DNA of 64,000 nt from an uncultured Pelagibacteraceae bacterium (GCA_902524545.1 CABZDW010000003.1:19849-83848); one strand, 5' to 3'. Positions 10,320-20,858 are shown, counted from the stretch's first letter. A program made the numbers and translations. The notes: generated from the sequence alone by a model not told the origin.

Positions 10320-10589
10320 TTTTTTGGAAAGTCTCAGTTACATCAATAATAATGGTTATTGCAACTAATTATTTTACTAAACCAAAAATAAATAAAATCT
10401 GGGATTGTGTAAAAATTTTTTTACATAATTTCTTTGACAAATTTTTTTTTTATGTATTCAAAAAATAAATAAAATTTATGATTGAATTAAATATAATATT
10501 TTTTTACTAATTCTAAATATTGTAATTTAAGATTAACATATCATATATAAAGTGTATTCTTTAAGTTGAATCAACTTGAGGTATAGAAA

Positions 10590-10850
10590 TTATAAGGAAC
10601 TTATTTTTTTTGTAATTCTGGATACATTTCTAGATGCATTTTGTTTTTTTATAATTCCAGTTTTAGCAATCTTCATTAACTCAGAATTCAACTTAGGTAA
10701 GAACTTTAAAGCCTCTGACTTTTTTTTATTTTCAATCAGAACGTTCATCTTTTTTAATGCAATTTTGTATCTACTTTTTCTCGCCTTGTTAACCGCGGTT
10801 TGTTTAGATATTCGTCTAATTCTTTTAATTGCTGATTTTGTGTTGGCCAT
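10590..10850 (-). CDS. rpsT: 30S ribosomal protein S20
   Basis: MANTKSAIKRIRRISKQTAVNKARKS. Confidence 0.97.
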   Translation of the reverse strand: MANTKSAIKRIRRISKQTAVNKARKSRYKIALKKMNVLIENKKKSEALKFLPKLNSELMKIAKTGIIKKQNASRNVSRITKKISSL

Positions 10851-10861
10851 AATTTTGCAGG

Positions 10862-10890
10862 GGTATAACCGCTTAAATAGGCCCGGTCAA
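10862..10890 (-). promoter_or_regulatory. sigma70-like promoter for rpsT (TTGACC-N17-TATACC)
   Basis: -35 at 10885-10890, -10 at 10862-10867, 17-bp spacer, about 11 nt before the start codon. Confidence 0.55.
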
Positions 10891-10898
10891 TAATATAT

Positions 10899-11765
10899 TT
10901 ATTGTTTTTGACATATTTCACACAAAAATGTTGATCTATTTGATTGAGTTATTTTATTGATTGTTCCTGAACAACTAAATCTTTTACAGTTTTGTTTATC
11001 TCTGCCATAAACCTTAAATTCTTTTTGAAAATTACCTTGGGCGCCTTTAGTATTTTTAAAATCTCTTATAGTTGATCCCCCCTTCCTTATAGCATTTTGT
11101 AAAATTTTTCTTGAATTTATAACTATATTTTTGCATTGCTTTTTTTGCAAATACTTTGCTGATAGCAAAGGGTTTATTTTTGATAAATATAAAATTTCAC
11201 TTGCATAAATATTTCCAATTCCAGATACAAAATTTTGATCTAATAAAAAATTTTTTATATTCTTATCCTTTTTTTTAAAGTGATTGATCAAATATTTTGA
11301 ATTGAATTTTTTATTAAAAGGTTCTGGACCAAAATTTTTAAATTTTTTTTTTAGACTTATAAAATTTTCTAAAAATTGAAAATAGCCAAATCTTCTTGGA
11401 TCATTATAAATTAATCTCATATTCTTAAAAAAAAATTCAACATGATTATGATTTCTAGGCAAATTTGGTAAACTATAAAAACTAGTGTTAGTAGGTAGAT
11501 TATTTTTTTTATTTTTAATAATATGAATTGTTCCTGACATTCCCAAATGAACTATACAAAAACTTTTATTTTCCAGCTCAATAATCAAATATTTTGAGAA
11601 TCTTTTAATATTTGAAATAAATTTATTTTTTAGCTTCTTTTCAAAAGAAGTTTCTAATTTAAATCTTAGGTTTCTATTTCTGACCAAAACTTTATTGATT
11701 TTTTTACCTTTTATATTTTTTAATAAAGATTGTCGGACTATTTCTACTTCTGGTAATTCTGGCAT
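10899..11765 (-). CDS. mutM: formamidopyrimidine-DNA glycosylase
   Basis: MPELPEVEIVRQSL N-terminus, Cys4 zinc finger C-terminus. Confidence 0.97.
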   Translation of the reverse strand: MPELPEVEIVRQSLLKNIKGKKINKVLVRNRNLRFKLETSFEKKLKNKFISNIKRFSKYLIIELENKSFCIVHLGMSGTIHIIKNKKNNLPTNTSFYSLPNLPRNHNHVEFFFKNMRLIYNDPRRFGYFQFLENFISLKKKFKNFGPEPFNKKFNSKYLINHFKKKDKNIKNFLLDQNFVSGIGNIYASEILYLSKINPLLSAKYLQKKQCKNIVINSRKILQNAIRKGGSTIRDFKNTKGAQGNFQKEFKVYGRDKQNCKRFSCSGTINKITQSNRSTFLCEICQKQ

Positions 11766-11798
11766 TTGCTATTATATTAAATAAATAATTAATTAAAA

Positions 11799-12503
11799 AT
11801 GCAACAACATCTTCAAAATAAAAAAGGGCTAGTTCAGGGTGTATTTAATCAAGTTTTTGATAAATATGATTTGATGAATGATTTTATGTCATTTGGAATA
11901 CATAGGCTTTGGAAAAAAAATTTAATTAATATGATGGGTCCATCGATAAATAAAAACCTGGTTGATGTTGCTTGTGGTACTGGAGATATAGGAAAACTTT
12001 ATCTAGATAAAACTAATATCAATAATCATATTACTTGCATTGATCCAAATAAAGGAATGGTAACCAAAGGAAAAGAAAAGCTAAAAAATTATAAAAATAT
12101 AAAATGGATAATTTCTAGTGCAGAAAAACTCCCACTCAAAAGTAATTCATTTGATTTTTATACAATTAGTTTTGGCTTAAGAAATACAAAAAATTTAGAT
12201 AAATCCTTATCAGAGGCATATAGAGTTTTAAAAAAAGGTGGAAGATTTTTTTGTTTAGAGTTCTCCAAAATACAAAATAGGAACTTAGAAATTATCTATA
12301 AAAAATATTCAAAATTAATTCCTTTAGTTGGCAAATACGTTGTTGGAAAAAGAGAGCCCTATGATTATCTTATCGAAAGTATTGATAATTTTGTCAATCA
12401 AGAGGAACTTTTAGAACATATGAAAATGAATTCATTTCAAAAATGCAATTACAGAAACTTCTCTAATGGAATAGTATCTATACATAGTGGTTGGAAAGTT
12501 TAA
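11799..12503 (+). CDS. ubiE: ubiquinone/menaquinone C-methyltransferase
   Basis: YDLMNDFMSFGIHRLWK, VDVACGTGDIG, SFGLRN. Confidence 0.95.
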   Translation: MQQHLQNKKGLVQGVFNQVFDKYDLMNDFMSFGIHRLWKKNLINMMGPSINKNLVDVACGTGDIGKLYLDKTNINNHITCIDPNKGMVTKGKEKLKNYKNIKWIISSAEKLPLKSNSFDFYTISFGLRNTKNLDKSLSEAYRVLKKGGRFFCLEFSKIQNRNLEIIYKKYSKLIPLVGKYVVGKREPYDYLIESIDNFVNQEELLEHMKMNSFQKCNYRNFSNGIVSIHSGWKV

Positions 12504-14068
12504 TGATAAAAAAATTTATAACTTTATTTAAACTTGGACGAAAAATAGCTAGTTCAGATATATTAGAGATTGTCTCAAAATTTCAAAAACCTCCTTTAGC
12601 AATTACATTACTATTTAAATTTTTATCAATTTCTTTTTCATCAAAAAAAAAAGATTTAAGTAAAAGTGAGGGTGAACGTTTATCAGACTCTTTAGAGTCG
12701 ATGGGTACAACATTTATAAAACTTGGGCAATTTTTGGCAACTCGACCAGATATAATTGGAGAAAAACTTTCAAAACAACTTGAAAATCTTCAAGATAAAT
12801 TGCCACCATTTTCAATTTTACAAGCTAAAGAAATCATCAAAAAGGATTTGGGCGAGGAAACATACGACTCAATTATTAATTTAAGCGAACCAGTTGCCGC
12901 GGCCTCCATCGCTCAAGTTCATAAAGCTCAAATCGATGACGACGGAACCATTAAAGATGTTGCTATAAAGATTTTACGTCCAGACATAAAAAAAATTTTT
13001 AACGATGAGATTGATGCAATTATGCTTTTTGCTTTTTTAATTGAGTCTTTTATTAAAAAAACAAAAAGATTAAAGTTGGTTGAGGTAGTTTTTTTACTTA
13101 AAGAGATAACAAACCTAGAAATGGATTTAAGATTTGAGGCTGCTGCAGCTAATGAATACGCAGAAAATACTAAAAATGATGTTGGATTTAGAGTTCCTGA
13201 AATTTATTGGAATTTTACAAGTGAAAATGTGATGACACTAGACTGGGTTGATGGAATCTCTATTAGAGAAACCGAGGAATTAAAAAGAAGAAACCTAAAT
13301 ACCGAAAAAATCGCAGATGACATTATCCAAAATTTTCTAAGACATGCAGTGAGAGATGGTTTTTTTCATGCTGATATGCATCAAGGAAATATTTTTATAG
13401 ACTACAATGGTCATATAGTTCCGATTGATTTTGGAATAATGGGCAGGCTTGATAAAATGAGTAAAAGATTTTTGGCAGAAATATTATTTGGTTTTATTCA
13501 AAGGGATTATCGTAAAGTTGCAGAGGTGCATTTGGTTGCTGGGCTCGTTCCTAAGGAAGTTCCAATTGATGATCTTTCTCAAGCTTTAAGATCTATTGGG
13601 GAACCAATTTTTGGCCAAACAGTAAAAGATATTTCTGGTGGAAAATTATTAAAACAATTATTTGATGTTACAGAAAAATTTAATATGCAAACACAACCTC
13701 AGCTTCTTATGCTTCAAAAAACAATGGTTGTTGTAGAAGGGGTGGCCAGAAAATTAAATCCAAATACAAATATTTGGACTACTTCTAAACCTGTTCTAGA
13801 AAATTGGTTAAGAGAAACCAAAAACCCCATGACTACAATTAATGAGACAATTCAAAGCACTTCGGAAGTTATTAAAAGATTGCCAGAATTCCCTGTAATA
13901 ATGGATAAAGCTAATCAAGCTCTTACTTATTTAGCTAGTGGACAAATTCCACAAAATTCAAACTCTTATACTGCTTTAAATACAAAAAAATCAGAAATGA
14001 TAACTTTTAGAAATCAATCTATTATTGGGTTTTTAGTCCTTGTAATTTTTGGTCTATTGGTATTTTAA
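12503..14068 (+). CDS. ubiB: UbiB-family ubiquinone biosynthesis atypical kinase
   Basis: MGTTFIKLGQFLATRPD, AAASIAQVHKA, FFHADMHQGNIF; ATG at 12503 preferred over the track TTG at 12491. Confidence 0.93.
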   Translation: MIKKFITLFKLGRKIASSDILEIVSKFQKPPLAITLLFKFLSISFSSKKKDLSKSEGERLSDSLESMGTTFIKLGQFLATRPDIIGEKLSKQLENLQDKLPPFSILQAKEIIKKDLGEETYDSIINLSEPVAAASIAQVHKAQIDDDGTIKDVAIKILRPDIKKIFNDEIDAIMLFAFLIESFIKKTKRLKLVEVVFLLKEITNLEMDLRFEAAAANEYAENTKNDVGFRVPEIYWNFTSENVMTLDWVDGISIRETEELKRRNLNTEKIADDIIQNFLRHAVRDGFFHADMHQGNIFIDYNGHIVPIDFGIMGRLDKMSKRFLAEILFGFIQRDYRKVAEVHLVAGLVPKEVPIDDLSQALRSIGEPIFGQTVKDISGGKLLKQLFDVTEKFNMQTQPQLLMLQKTMVVVEGVARKLNPNTNIWTTSKPVLENWLRETKNPMTTINETIQSTSEVIKRLPEFPVIMDKANQALTYLASGQIPQNSNSYTALNTKKSEMITFRNQSIIGFLVLVIFGLLVF

Positions 14069-14076
14069 TTCAATCG

Positions 14077-15276
14077 ATGAATAACTTGAATAATAAAAAA
14101 ATATTATTAATAATTTGTGGGGGCATAGCTGCCTATAAAAGTCTGGAAGTAATAAGACTTTTAAAAAAAGATGGTGTAAATATAAAAACTATTCTTACCA
14201 AAAGTGGTGCTGAATTTGTAACACCTCTCTCAATTACCTCCTTATCTCAATCTAAAGTTTATCAGGATCTTTTTAGCATAGAAAATGAGGTAGAAATGGA
14301 TCATATTAGTCTTTCAAGATGGGCAGATCTTATTCTAATTGCACCTGCAACAGCTAATACAATATCGAAACTTGCCAATGGAAATTCAGATGATTTAGCA
14401 TCAACTGTTGCTCTTGCATCAAATAAAAAAATTTTTATTGCTCCTGCAATGAATGTAAGGATGTGGGAACATCAGTCTACCAAACAAAATATAGCTAAAC
14501 TTAAAACCTATAATTATGAATTAATTGGCCCTATTATCGGGGATATGGCATGTGGTGAATACGGTGAAGGAAAAATGTTAGAACCAAAAGAAATAGTAAA
14601 TAAGCTTAAAATTTATTTCAAAAATTTAAAAGTTAAAAATAAATTAAAAGCAATCGTAACTGCGGGACCAACTAAAGAGTACATTGATCCAGTAAGATAT
14701 ATATCTAATAAATCCAGTGGTAAACAAGGGTATGAAATTGCGAAATCATTATTTAAAAAAGGTTTTGAAACAACTTTAATTTCAGGACCAACAAATTTAG
14801 AAATTGATAATGATATTCATTTGATAAAGGTAGAAACTGCTGAAGAAATGTTTCAATCAACACTTAAATGTTTACCAGCTGATGTTGCAATATTTTCAGC
14901 AGCAGTGTGTGATTATAAAGCAAAAGAAACTTCAAAAATAAAAATAAAAAAACAAGACGAAATTAATTTAGAATTAGAAAAAAATGTAGATATTCTTGGT
15001 TATGTGTCCAATCATAACTCTCTAAGACCAAAGCTTGTGGTAGGCTTCGCAGCTGAAACCAATGATTTAGAAAACTATGCTAATAAAAAACTAAGTGCAA
15101 AAAACTGTGACTGGTTGGTAGCTAATGATGTATCTAATAAATCGATTGGTTTTGACTCAGATTTTAATGAAGTTTCAATTTTTTATAAAAATGACAAAAT
15201 AGATAAACTTAAATATAAATCTAAATCAGAGATTTCAGATGAATTAGTTGAAAAAATCGTTGATCATCTAAACTAA
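14077..15276 (+). CDS. coaBC: bifunctional phosphopantothenoylcysteine decarboxylase/ligase
   Basis: [44 protein letters not shown]. Confidence 0.96.
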   Translation: MNNLNNKKILLIICGGIAAYKSLEVIRLLKKDGVNIKTILTKSGAEFVTPLSITSLSQSKVYQDLFSIENEVEMDHISLSRWADLILIAPATANTISKLANGNSDDLASTVALASNKKIFIAPAMNVRMWEHQSTKQNIAKLKTYNYELIGPIIGDMACGEYGEGKMLEPKEIVNKLKIYFKNLKVKNKLKAIVTAGPTKEYIDPVRYISNKSSGKQGYEIAKSLFKKGFETTLISGPTNLEIDNDIHLIKVETAEEMFQSTLKCLPADVAIFSAAVCDYKAKETSKIKIKKQDEINLELEKNVDILGYVSNHNSLRPKLVVGFAAETNDLENYANKKLSAKNCDWLVANDVSNKSIGFDSDFNEVSIFYKNDKIDKLKYKSKSEISDELVEKIVDHLN

Positions 15277-15713
15277 TGATTAAAGTTTTAGTAAAAAAAT
15301 TAAGCCCTTCGGTAAAATTACCTACATATAAAACTAGTGGCGCTTCTGGCATGGATCTGATGGCATCTTTAGATAAATCAATCGTATTAAAACCAGGAGG
15401 GTCATGTCTAGTACCTACTGGATTATCAGTTGCATTCCCTAAGGAATATGAAATTCAAATTAGACCAAGATCAGGGTTAGCGGCAAAAAATAATATTAGC
15501 GTTTTAAATACACCTGGTACAATAGATAGTGATTACAGAGGAGAACTAAAAGTTATTTTATTTAATCATGGTAACAAAAACTTTAACATTAATAATAATG
15601 ATAGAATTGCTCAAATGATTTTAACTCCAGTTATAAAAATGGATTTAAAGGAAACAAGTGAACTTCCAGAGACAATAAGAGGAGCAGGAGGTTTTGGTTC
15701 AACTGGTAAATGA
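15276..15713 (+). CDS. dut: deoxyuridine 5'-triphosphate nucleotidohydrolase
   Basis: [36 protein letters not shown]. Confidence 0.97.
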   Translation: MIKVLVKKLSPSVKLPTYKTSGASGMDLMASLDKSIVLKPGGSCLVPTGLSVAFPKEYEIQIRPRSGLAAKNNISVLNTPGTIDSDYRGELKVILFNHGNKNFNINNNDRIAQMILTPVIKMDLKETSELPETIRGAGGFGSTGK

Positions 15714-16447
15714 GGGAAAATCTAAACAAATCTCAAATTGAAAGATTTTCAAGACAATTAGTTCTAAAAAATATAGGTGCAAAAGGTCAAAAAAAAATTT
15801 TATCCTCTAAAATTTTAATCGTTGGTGTTGGGGGCTTGGGCTGCCCTGCTGCAGAAAATCTAGTGAGGGCTGGTATTGGGACTATTGGTCTTATCGATAA
15901 TGATATCGTAAATCTTTCCAATATACATAGACAAAGCTTATTTACTTCTAAAGATATAAAAAAATCAAAGGTTAGTGTTGCTGAAAAAAAACTAAGAGAA
16001 ATAAATCCATCTACCAAAATTAAAACCTACAAATCACGACTAGACGCAAATAATATCGAAAAAGTAATTAAAGATTATGAAATTATAATTGATGGTTCAG
16101 ATAATTTTAAAACTAAATTTTTAATTAATGATTACTGTATAAAATTAAAAAAAAAATTAGTGACAGGAGCAATTAGTAAATTTGATGGTCATGTATTTAC
16201 ATTTGATTTTAAGGATAAAAAAACAGCTTCTTTAAAAAGTTTCTACCAAGAGAATGAGATTTTAGATGACAACATAAATTGTGAATTTGAGGGAGTTTTA
16301 GGTACAACTGCATCAATTGTAGGAACAACCCAAGCAAATGAAGCATTAAAAATGATTATGGAAATTGGTCAAAACTTAAAAAACCAAATATTAATTATAG
16401 ATCTTTTAAATCTTAATTTTAGAAAAGTTAAATTTAATAAGAAATAA
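15710..16447 (+). CDS. HesA/MoeB/ThiF family adenylyltransferase
   Basis: [39 protein letters not shown]. Confidence 0.92.
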   Translation: MRENLNKSQIERFSRQLVLKNIGAKGQKKILSSKILIVGVGGLGCPAAENLVRAGIGTIGLIDNDIVNLSNIHRQSLFTSKDIKKSKVSVAEKKLREINPSTKIKTYKSRLDANNIEKVIKDYEIIIDGSDNFKTKFLINDYCIKLKKKLVTGAISKFDGHVFTFDFKDKKTASLKSFYQENEILDDNINCEFEGVLGTTASIVGTTQANEALKMIMEIGQNLKNQILIIDLLNLNFRKVKFNKK

Positions 16448-16461
16448 GCCGTCGCTAAATA

Positions 16462-16902
16462 ATGAAAAAATTATATTTTTTAGTTTTAATCTGGATTTTT
16501 TTTCCATTTAAGGTTTTTGCAAATGAAACTTTCCTCTCATTAAAAAAAGATAAGGTAAATGTTAGATATGGTCCAGGATTCGAGTATCCTATTAAATATA
16601 TATATAAAAAAATTAATTTACCTATAAAGCAGATTGATGAAAAAGAAAATTTTAAACGAATTATTGATCTTAAAAATAATAGTGGATGGATACATGTCTC
16701 TCAACTTAAAAAAGTAAATTCCATTATCCCTAAAACAGACAAAGTCTTATTTAGTAGACCGACAAATTTTTCAAAACCTTTAGCAAAAATAGAGAAGGGT
16801 AGGGTTTTGTTGATTCAAAATTGTAGCAAAAATTGGTGCAAAATAAAGACTGATAATTTTAAAGGGTGGATTGAGTCAGAAAACACATGGGGTCGTAACT
16901 AA
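16462..16902 (+). CDS. SH3-domain secreted protein
   Basis: signal peptide; VNVRYGPGFEYPI...GWIHVSQL and CKIKTDNFKGWIE tandem bacterial SH3-like repeats. Confidence 0.85.
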   Translation: MKKLYFLVLIWIFFPFKVFANETFLSLKKDKVNVRYGPGFEYPIKYIYKKINLPIKQIDEKENFKRIIDLKNNSGWIHVSQLKKVNSIIPKTDKVLFSRPTNFSKPLAKIEKGRVLLIQNCSKNWCKIKTDNFKGWIESENTWGRN

Positions 16903-16935
16903 TCTTTATTACCCTCTGTTTTATTTTATCGTAAA

Positions 16936-17115
16936 CTATTTTTGTTGCACACAAACATCCTTGATTACTGGAACATTTGCACAATCTAAACATTTTGTTT
17001 TCTGAACAATGCAACCATCATCAAGAACTTCAACATCAACAATTTTATCACACTTAGAGCAAGCTGAAGAAATTGTAAGTCCACATTTTTTACAATTATA
17101 ATTTTCTATTTGCAT
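16936..17115 (-). CDS. 59-aa Cys-rich (three CxxC) zinc-ribbon-like microprotein, not in the ORF track
   Basis: Manual translation MQIENYNCKKCGLTISSACSKCDKIVDVEVLDDGCIVQKTKCLDCANVPVIKDVCVQQK. Confidence 0.6.
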   Translation of the reverse strand: MQIENYNCKKCGLTISSACSKCDKIVDVEVLDDGCIVQKTKCLDCANVPVIKDVCVQQK

Positions 17116-17232
17116 ACAGAAAAAATAATCATAAAAAAACTTATTTCAACAATTATTCGTGCGAATGATTATTGTTAGCGTAGTTTTTTTGAGAATAATT
17201 ATTATTCGCTTTTTTTTAGAAATTTGATTGAA

Positions 17233-17472
17233 TTATTTTGTGAATTTACTTGTCCACCATTTATCTAAAATGAAATACCAAATCGAGTTTGCAATTGGTT
17301 CAACAATAGCATCTGTTAGTGCAACACGAAAAGAAACATCTGCAACTAGCATTAAGACTGTAATCGCAATTGCAAAATGTCCAATTGTATAAACTATGGT
17401 TCTAATAATAGAGCCTTTATTATTTTTATAAATATTATGAGATGCTTGAAATATGCCTTTTGTAATTTCCAT
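17233..17472 (-). CDS. DUF2061-like small membrane protein
   Basis: RTIVYTIGHFAIAITVLMLVADVSFRVALTDAIVEPIANSIWYFILDKWW. Confidence 0.65.
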   Translation of the reverse strand: MEITKGIFQASHNIYKNNKGSIIRTIVYTIGHFAIAITVLMLVADVSFRVALTDAIVEPIANSIWYFILDKWWTSKFTK

Positions 17473-18068
17473 TAGTTTTTAAAAGGACTGTCAAGAACAC
17501 AAGCCACAAGGTGTATTCTAGCCTGTTCACCTCCATTGAAAAAATTATGATATTTTGTATTGTTTGTAATCCAAACTTTTCCGTCTGCTGGTAAGTGTTT
17601 AGCAACGTTTTCTATAACCATCGAACAACCTTTGTTAGTAATAATTGGAACATGAAGTCTACATTCTGGATCTTTGTGCCAACTTAGAGTTGATCTAGGC
17701 TCTTTTAGCAAAAGCCTAACTCTTCCTAATTTAAATCTCTTTCCTAACGCCTCATAAACCTCTTTGAAATATGTCTTCTCAAATTCAGGTACTAATTTTG
17801 TGTATTTAGACTCATCTATATCAACATCTCTCGAAACCTCTTTTCCAGTATCGTCTGCTATTGTCCAATATTTTCCTCTAACATTATTACCATTAATAGA
17901 ATTTTCATCATTTGGGATTTGATTAATTGATATTGCCCCAAAATGAGTTACACCTGGAGACTTAAATCTTTTAATTTTTAAAATCTTATCTAGATCTGTT
18001 CTTAATCTATCGATGTCAAAGTTCAAATCTGGAACTTCGTAAAAATCATCAAAACTAACGATAGCCAT
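17472..18068 (-). CDS. aspartyl/asparaginyl beta-hydroxylase-like Fe(II)/2OG oxygenase
   Basis: WHKDPECRLHVPI (HxD), KYHNFFNGGEQARIHLV (distal His plus Arg). Confidence 0.78.
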   Translation of the reverse strand: MAIVSFDDFYEVPDLNFDIDRLRTDLDKILKIKRFKSPGVTHFGAISINQIPNDENSINGNNVRGKYWTIADDTGKEVSRDVDIDESKYTKLVPEFEKTYFKEVYEALGKRFKLGRVRLLLKEPRSTLSWHKDPECRLHVPIITNKGCSMVIENVAKHLPADGKVWITNNTKYHNFFNGGEQARIHLVACVLDSPFKN

Positions 18069-18095
18069 ATAATTGTTATCTTTTATTTTTTTCGC

Positions 18096-20333
18096 TTAAT
18101 TTAATTTAAGATCAAATCTATCTGCATTCATTACTTTTACCCATGCAGCTATAAAATCATTAACAAATTTTTTACCCGAGTCTTCACAAGCATAAACTTC
18201 TGCAAGTGCTCTTAATTGGGAATTTGAACCAAAAATTAAATCAACTCTTGTTGCTCTCCATTTATTTTTTTGAGTTTTTCTATCTTTACCTAAAAAAGTT
18301 TGTTCAGATTTGTCTTCTTCTTTCCAAGTAGTATTCATATCTAATAAATTTATAAAAAAATCATTGGTAAGTGTCCCAGGCTTGTTAGTGAAAACACCAT
18401 GTTCTGAACCATCGTAGTTTGTGTCTAAAACTCTCATTCCGCCTATAAGCGCAGTCATTTCAGGTGCGGTCAGACCCATTAACTGAGCCTTATCAACTAA
18501 TTTTTCTTCAGCTGAAACATTTGAAGCTCCTCCATTAAGATAATTTCTAAAACCATCTGCTTGAGGTTCAAGAAGACCAAAAGAATTAACATCAGTCTGA
18601 TCTTGTCTTGCATCTCCTCTGCCAGATGAAAAGGGCACATTAACTTTATAACCAGCTTTTTTTGCAGCCATTTCGATACCAACGCCACCAGCTAATACAA
18701 TTAAATCAGCCATCGTCACATCTTTAGTTTTGCTATCAAATTTACTTTTAACTTTATTTAAAGCCTTAATAACTATCGATAATTTTTTCGGGTTATTAAC
18801 TTTCCAGTTTTTTTGAGGTTCTAGCATTATTCTTGCACCATTAGCTCCACCTCTCTTATCTGAGCCTCTAAAAGTAGATGCTGAAGCCCATGCAGTAGAA
18901 ACTAAATCTTGGATAGATATTTTTGATTTAGAAATTTTAGTTTTCAATTCTTTAATATCTTTTGATTTAAGTTTATATCTTGGTTTATCAATCGGATCTT
19001 GCCAAATTAATTGTTCTTTAGGAACATCACTGCCAAGATAACAAATTTTAGGGCCCATATCTCTATGAGTTAATTTAAACCAAGCCCTAGCAAATGCATC
19101 ATGAAACTCTTTAGGGTTTTGATGAAAATGCTTAGTTATAGGTCCATAACTTGGATCAACTTTCATTGATATATCTGTAGTTTGCATCATTGGTGGATGA
19201 AACACGCCTTTTTGGTGTGCGTCTGGGACCATTTTAATCTTTTGACCATTTTTCTTCGGTGTCCATTGATGAGCGCCCGCAGGACTTTTCGTAAGTTCCC
19301 AATCATGATCATATAAACAATCTAAGTATCCCATATCCCACTTGATAGGATTTTGTGTCCAAGCGCCCTCTATACCGCTACTTATTGTATCAACTCCTTT
19401 TCCAGATTTATATCCACTATTCCATCCTGTAGATTGATCTTGAAGTCTTGAAGCTTCTGGGTCCAGTCCTTTGTATGACTCAGATGCTGCGCCATGAGAT
19501 TTTCCAAATGTGTGTCCTCCAGCCACTAGTGCTGCTGTTTCATAATCATTCATAGCCATTCTTCCAAATGTTTCTCTAATATCATGTGCTGCAAGTTTTG
19601 GATCTGGATTTGCATCTGGGCCTTGAGGGTTTACATATATCAAGCCCATATGTGATGCTCCTAACGGCTGTTCTAAATCTCTTGTACCGCTATATCGTTC
19701 TACACCCAACATTTCTTTTTCTGAGCCCCAGTAAATATCATCCTCTGGCTCCCAGATATCAGTTCTACCAGCCCCAAAGCCAAAAGTTTTGAACCCCATT
19801 GAGTCTAAAGCTACGTTCCCAACTAATATAAAAAGATCGGCCCATGAAATTTTGTTTCCATATTTTTTCTTAATAGGCCATAAAAGCAATCTTGCTTTGT
19901 CTAAATTTACGTTATCTGGCCAAGAATTTAGTGGAGCAAATCTTTGATTTCCTGTTCCAGCACCACCTCTACCATCGCCTGTTCTGTAAGTTCCTGCAGC
20001 GTGCCAAGCTAGTCGGATAAACAAGGGACCGTAATGACCATAATCAGCTGGCCACCAATCTTGTGAGTCTGTCATTAATTTTTTTAAATCTTTTTTTAAA
20101 GCCTTGTAATTAAGTTTTTTAAACTCTTTTGCGTAATTAAATTTCTTATCCATAGGATTAGAGAGGTTAGAATGCTGACTAAGAATTTTAAGATTTAAAC
20201 TATTTGGCCAGAAGTCTCTAACTGTTTGGCCTCTTCCTGCAGAAAATTTAGCAGGTGTTCCAGCTCCTGTGAAAGGACATTTGCTTAATTCATTAGCCTT
20301 AAAAGATTTGTTTTTAAAATTTTCTGTACTCAT
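18096..20333 (-). CDS. katG: bifunctional catalase-peroxidase
   Basis: [48 protein letters not shown], two-domain 745 aa. Confidence 0.98.
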   Translation of the reverse strand: MSTENFKNKSFKANELSKCPFTGAGTPAKFSAGRGQTVRDFWPNSLNLKILSQHSNLSNPMDKKFNYAKEFKKLNYKALKKDLKKLMTDSQDWWPADYGHYGPLFIRLAWHAAGTYRTGDGRGGAGTGNQRFAPLNSWPDNVNLDKARLLLWPIKKKYGNKISWADLFILVGNVALDSMGFKTFGFGAGRTDIWEPEDDIYWGSEKEMLGVERYSGTRDLEQPLGASHMGLIYVNPQGPDANPDPKLAAHDIRETFGRMAMNDYETAALVAGGHTFGKSHGAASESYKGLDPEASRLQDQSTGWNSGYKSGKGVDTISSGIEGAWTQNPIKWDMGYLDCLYDHDWELTKSPAGAHQWTPKKNGQKIKMVPDAHQKGVFHPPMMQTTDISMKVDPSYGPITKHFHQNPKEFHDAFARAWFKLTHRDMGPKICYLGSDVPKEQLIWQDPIDKPRYKLKSKDIKELKTKISKSKISIQDLVSTAWASASTFRGSDKRGGANGARIMLEPQKNWKVNNPKKLSIVIKALNKVKSKFDSKTKDVTMADLIVLAGGVGIEMAAKKAGYKVNVPFSSGRGDARQDQTDVNSFGLLEPQADGFRNYLNGGASNVSAEEKLVDKAQLMGLTAPEMTALIGGMRVLDTNYDGSEHGVFTNKPGTLTNDFFINLLDMNTTWKEEDKSEQTFLGKDRKTQKNKWRATRVDLIFGSNSQLRALAEVYACEDSGKKFVNDFIAAWVKVMNADRFDLKLN

Positions 20334-20364
20334 TTTTTTCCTATAAATTTGATTGATTTTTGCT

Positions 20365-20393
20365 AGTTTATAACGGTTCTAAATAGGTGTCAA
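20365..20393 (-). promoter_or_regulatory. katG promoter, TTGACA-N17-TAAACT, with inverted repeat in the spacer
   Basis: -35 TTGACA at 20388-20393, -10 at 20365-20370; 7-1-7 inverted repeat TTATAAC-G-GTTCTAA at 20368-20382 (plus strand). Confidence 0.5.
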
Positions 20394-20425
20394 TTGGTTA
20401 ATAATGACGCTAAATTGATTAAAAA

Positions 20426-20824
20426 TCAGTCTTCGAGTTTAACTAGAACCTCAACAGATTTGATTCTCTTTCCGTTAATTTTTTTTTTAATATTTATAGG
20501 TCCTACATCAGAATTTTCTAGGTCAATTAGTCTTTGATCATTTAGATCATAAAAATGATGATGATCCGTAACATTTGTATCAAAGTAAGTCTGGTTTGAA
20601 TTTATAGGTATCTGTTTTAAATAGCCTTTTTTTTCAAAAGCATGGACTGTGTTATAGACTGTTGCTAAGGAAATCTTATTATCTATCTTCTCTTTAATTT
20701 TATGCTCTAACTCGTTTATCGTGAAGTGGAATGTTTTTTCAGTATCAAAAAGTACTTTACATATTTGAAGTCTTTGTTTCGTGGGTCTTAATCCAGAATT
20801 TCTTAATTTATCTATATATTTCAC
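20426..20824 (-). CDS. Fur-superfamily regulator, Irr-like (HHH motif)
   Basis: LRPTKQRLQICKVLF, SLATVYNTVHAFEKKGYLKQ, TYFDTNVTDHHHFYDL resembles alphaproteobacterial Irr. Confidence 0.82.
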   Translation of the reverse strand: MKYIDKLRNSGLRPTKQRLQICKVLFDTEKTFHFTINELEHKIKEKIDNKISLATVYNTVHAFEKKGYLKQIPINSNQTYFDTNVTDHHHFYDLNDQRLIDLENSDVGPINIKKKINGKRIKSVEVLVKLED

Positions 20825-20843
20825 AATTTAAGCGTATTGTTAG

Positions 20844-20858
20844 TTATAATTATTATAA
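20844..20858. promoter_or_regulatory. perfect palindrome TTATAATTATTATAA, candidate Fur/PerR/Irr-family operator
   Basis: 7-1-7 palindrome in the intergenic region between the regulator and fabA. Confidence 0.5.

Noticed and set aside
10320-10589. Possible oriC upstream of dnaA
   Set aside because: No clear cluster of TTATCCACA-type DnaA boxes; alphaproteobacterial origins are often not at dnaA, and AT-richness alone is uninformative here
10576-10893. 105-aa plus-strand ORF over rpsT
   Set aside because: Antisense of the clear S20 gene; hydrophobic composition is the typical mirror of a Lys-rich ribosomal protein
18497-18688. 63-aa and similar small ORFs inside katG (also 19586-19792)
   Set aside because: Alternate-frame ORFs inside an unambiguous KatG coding sequence
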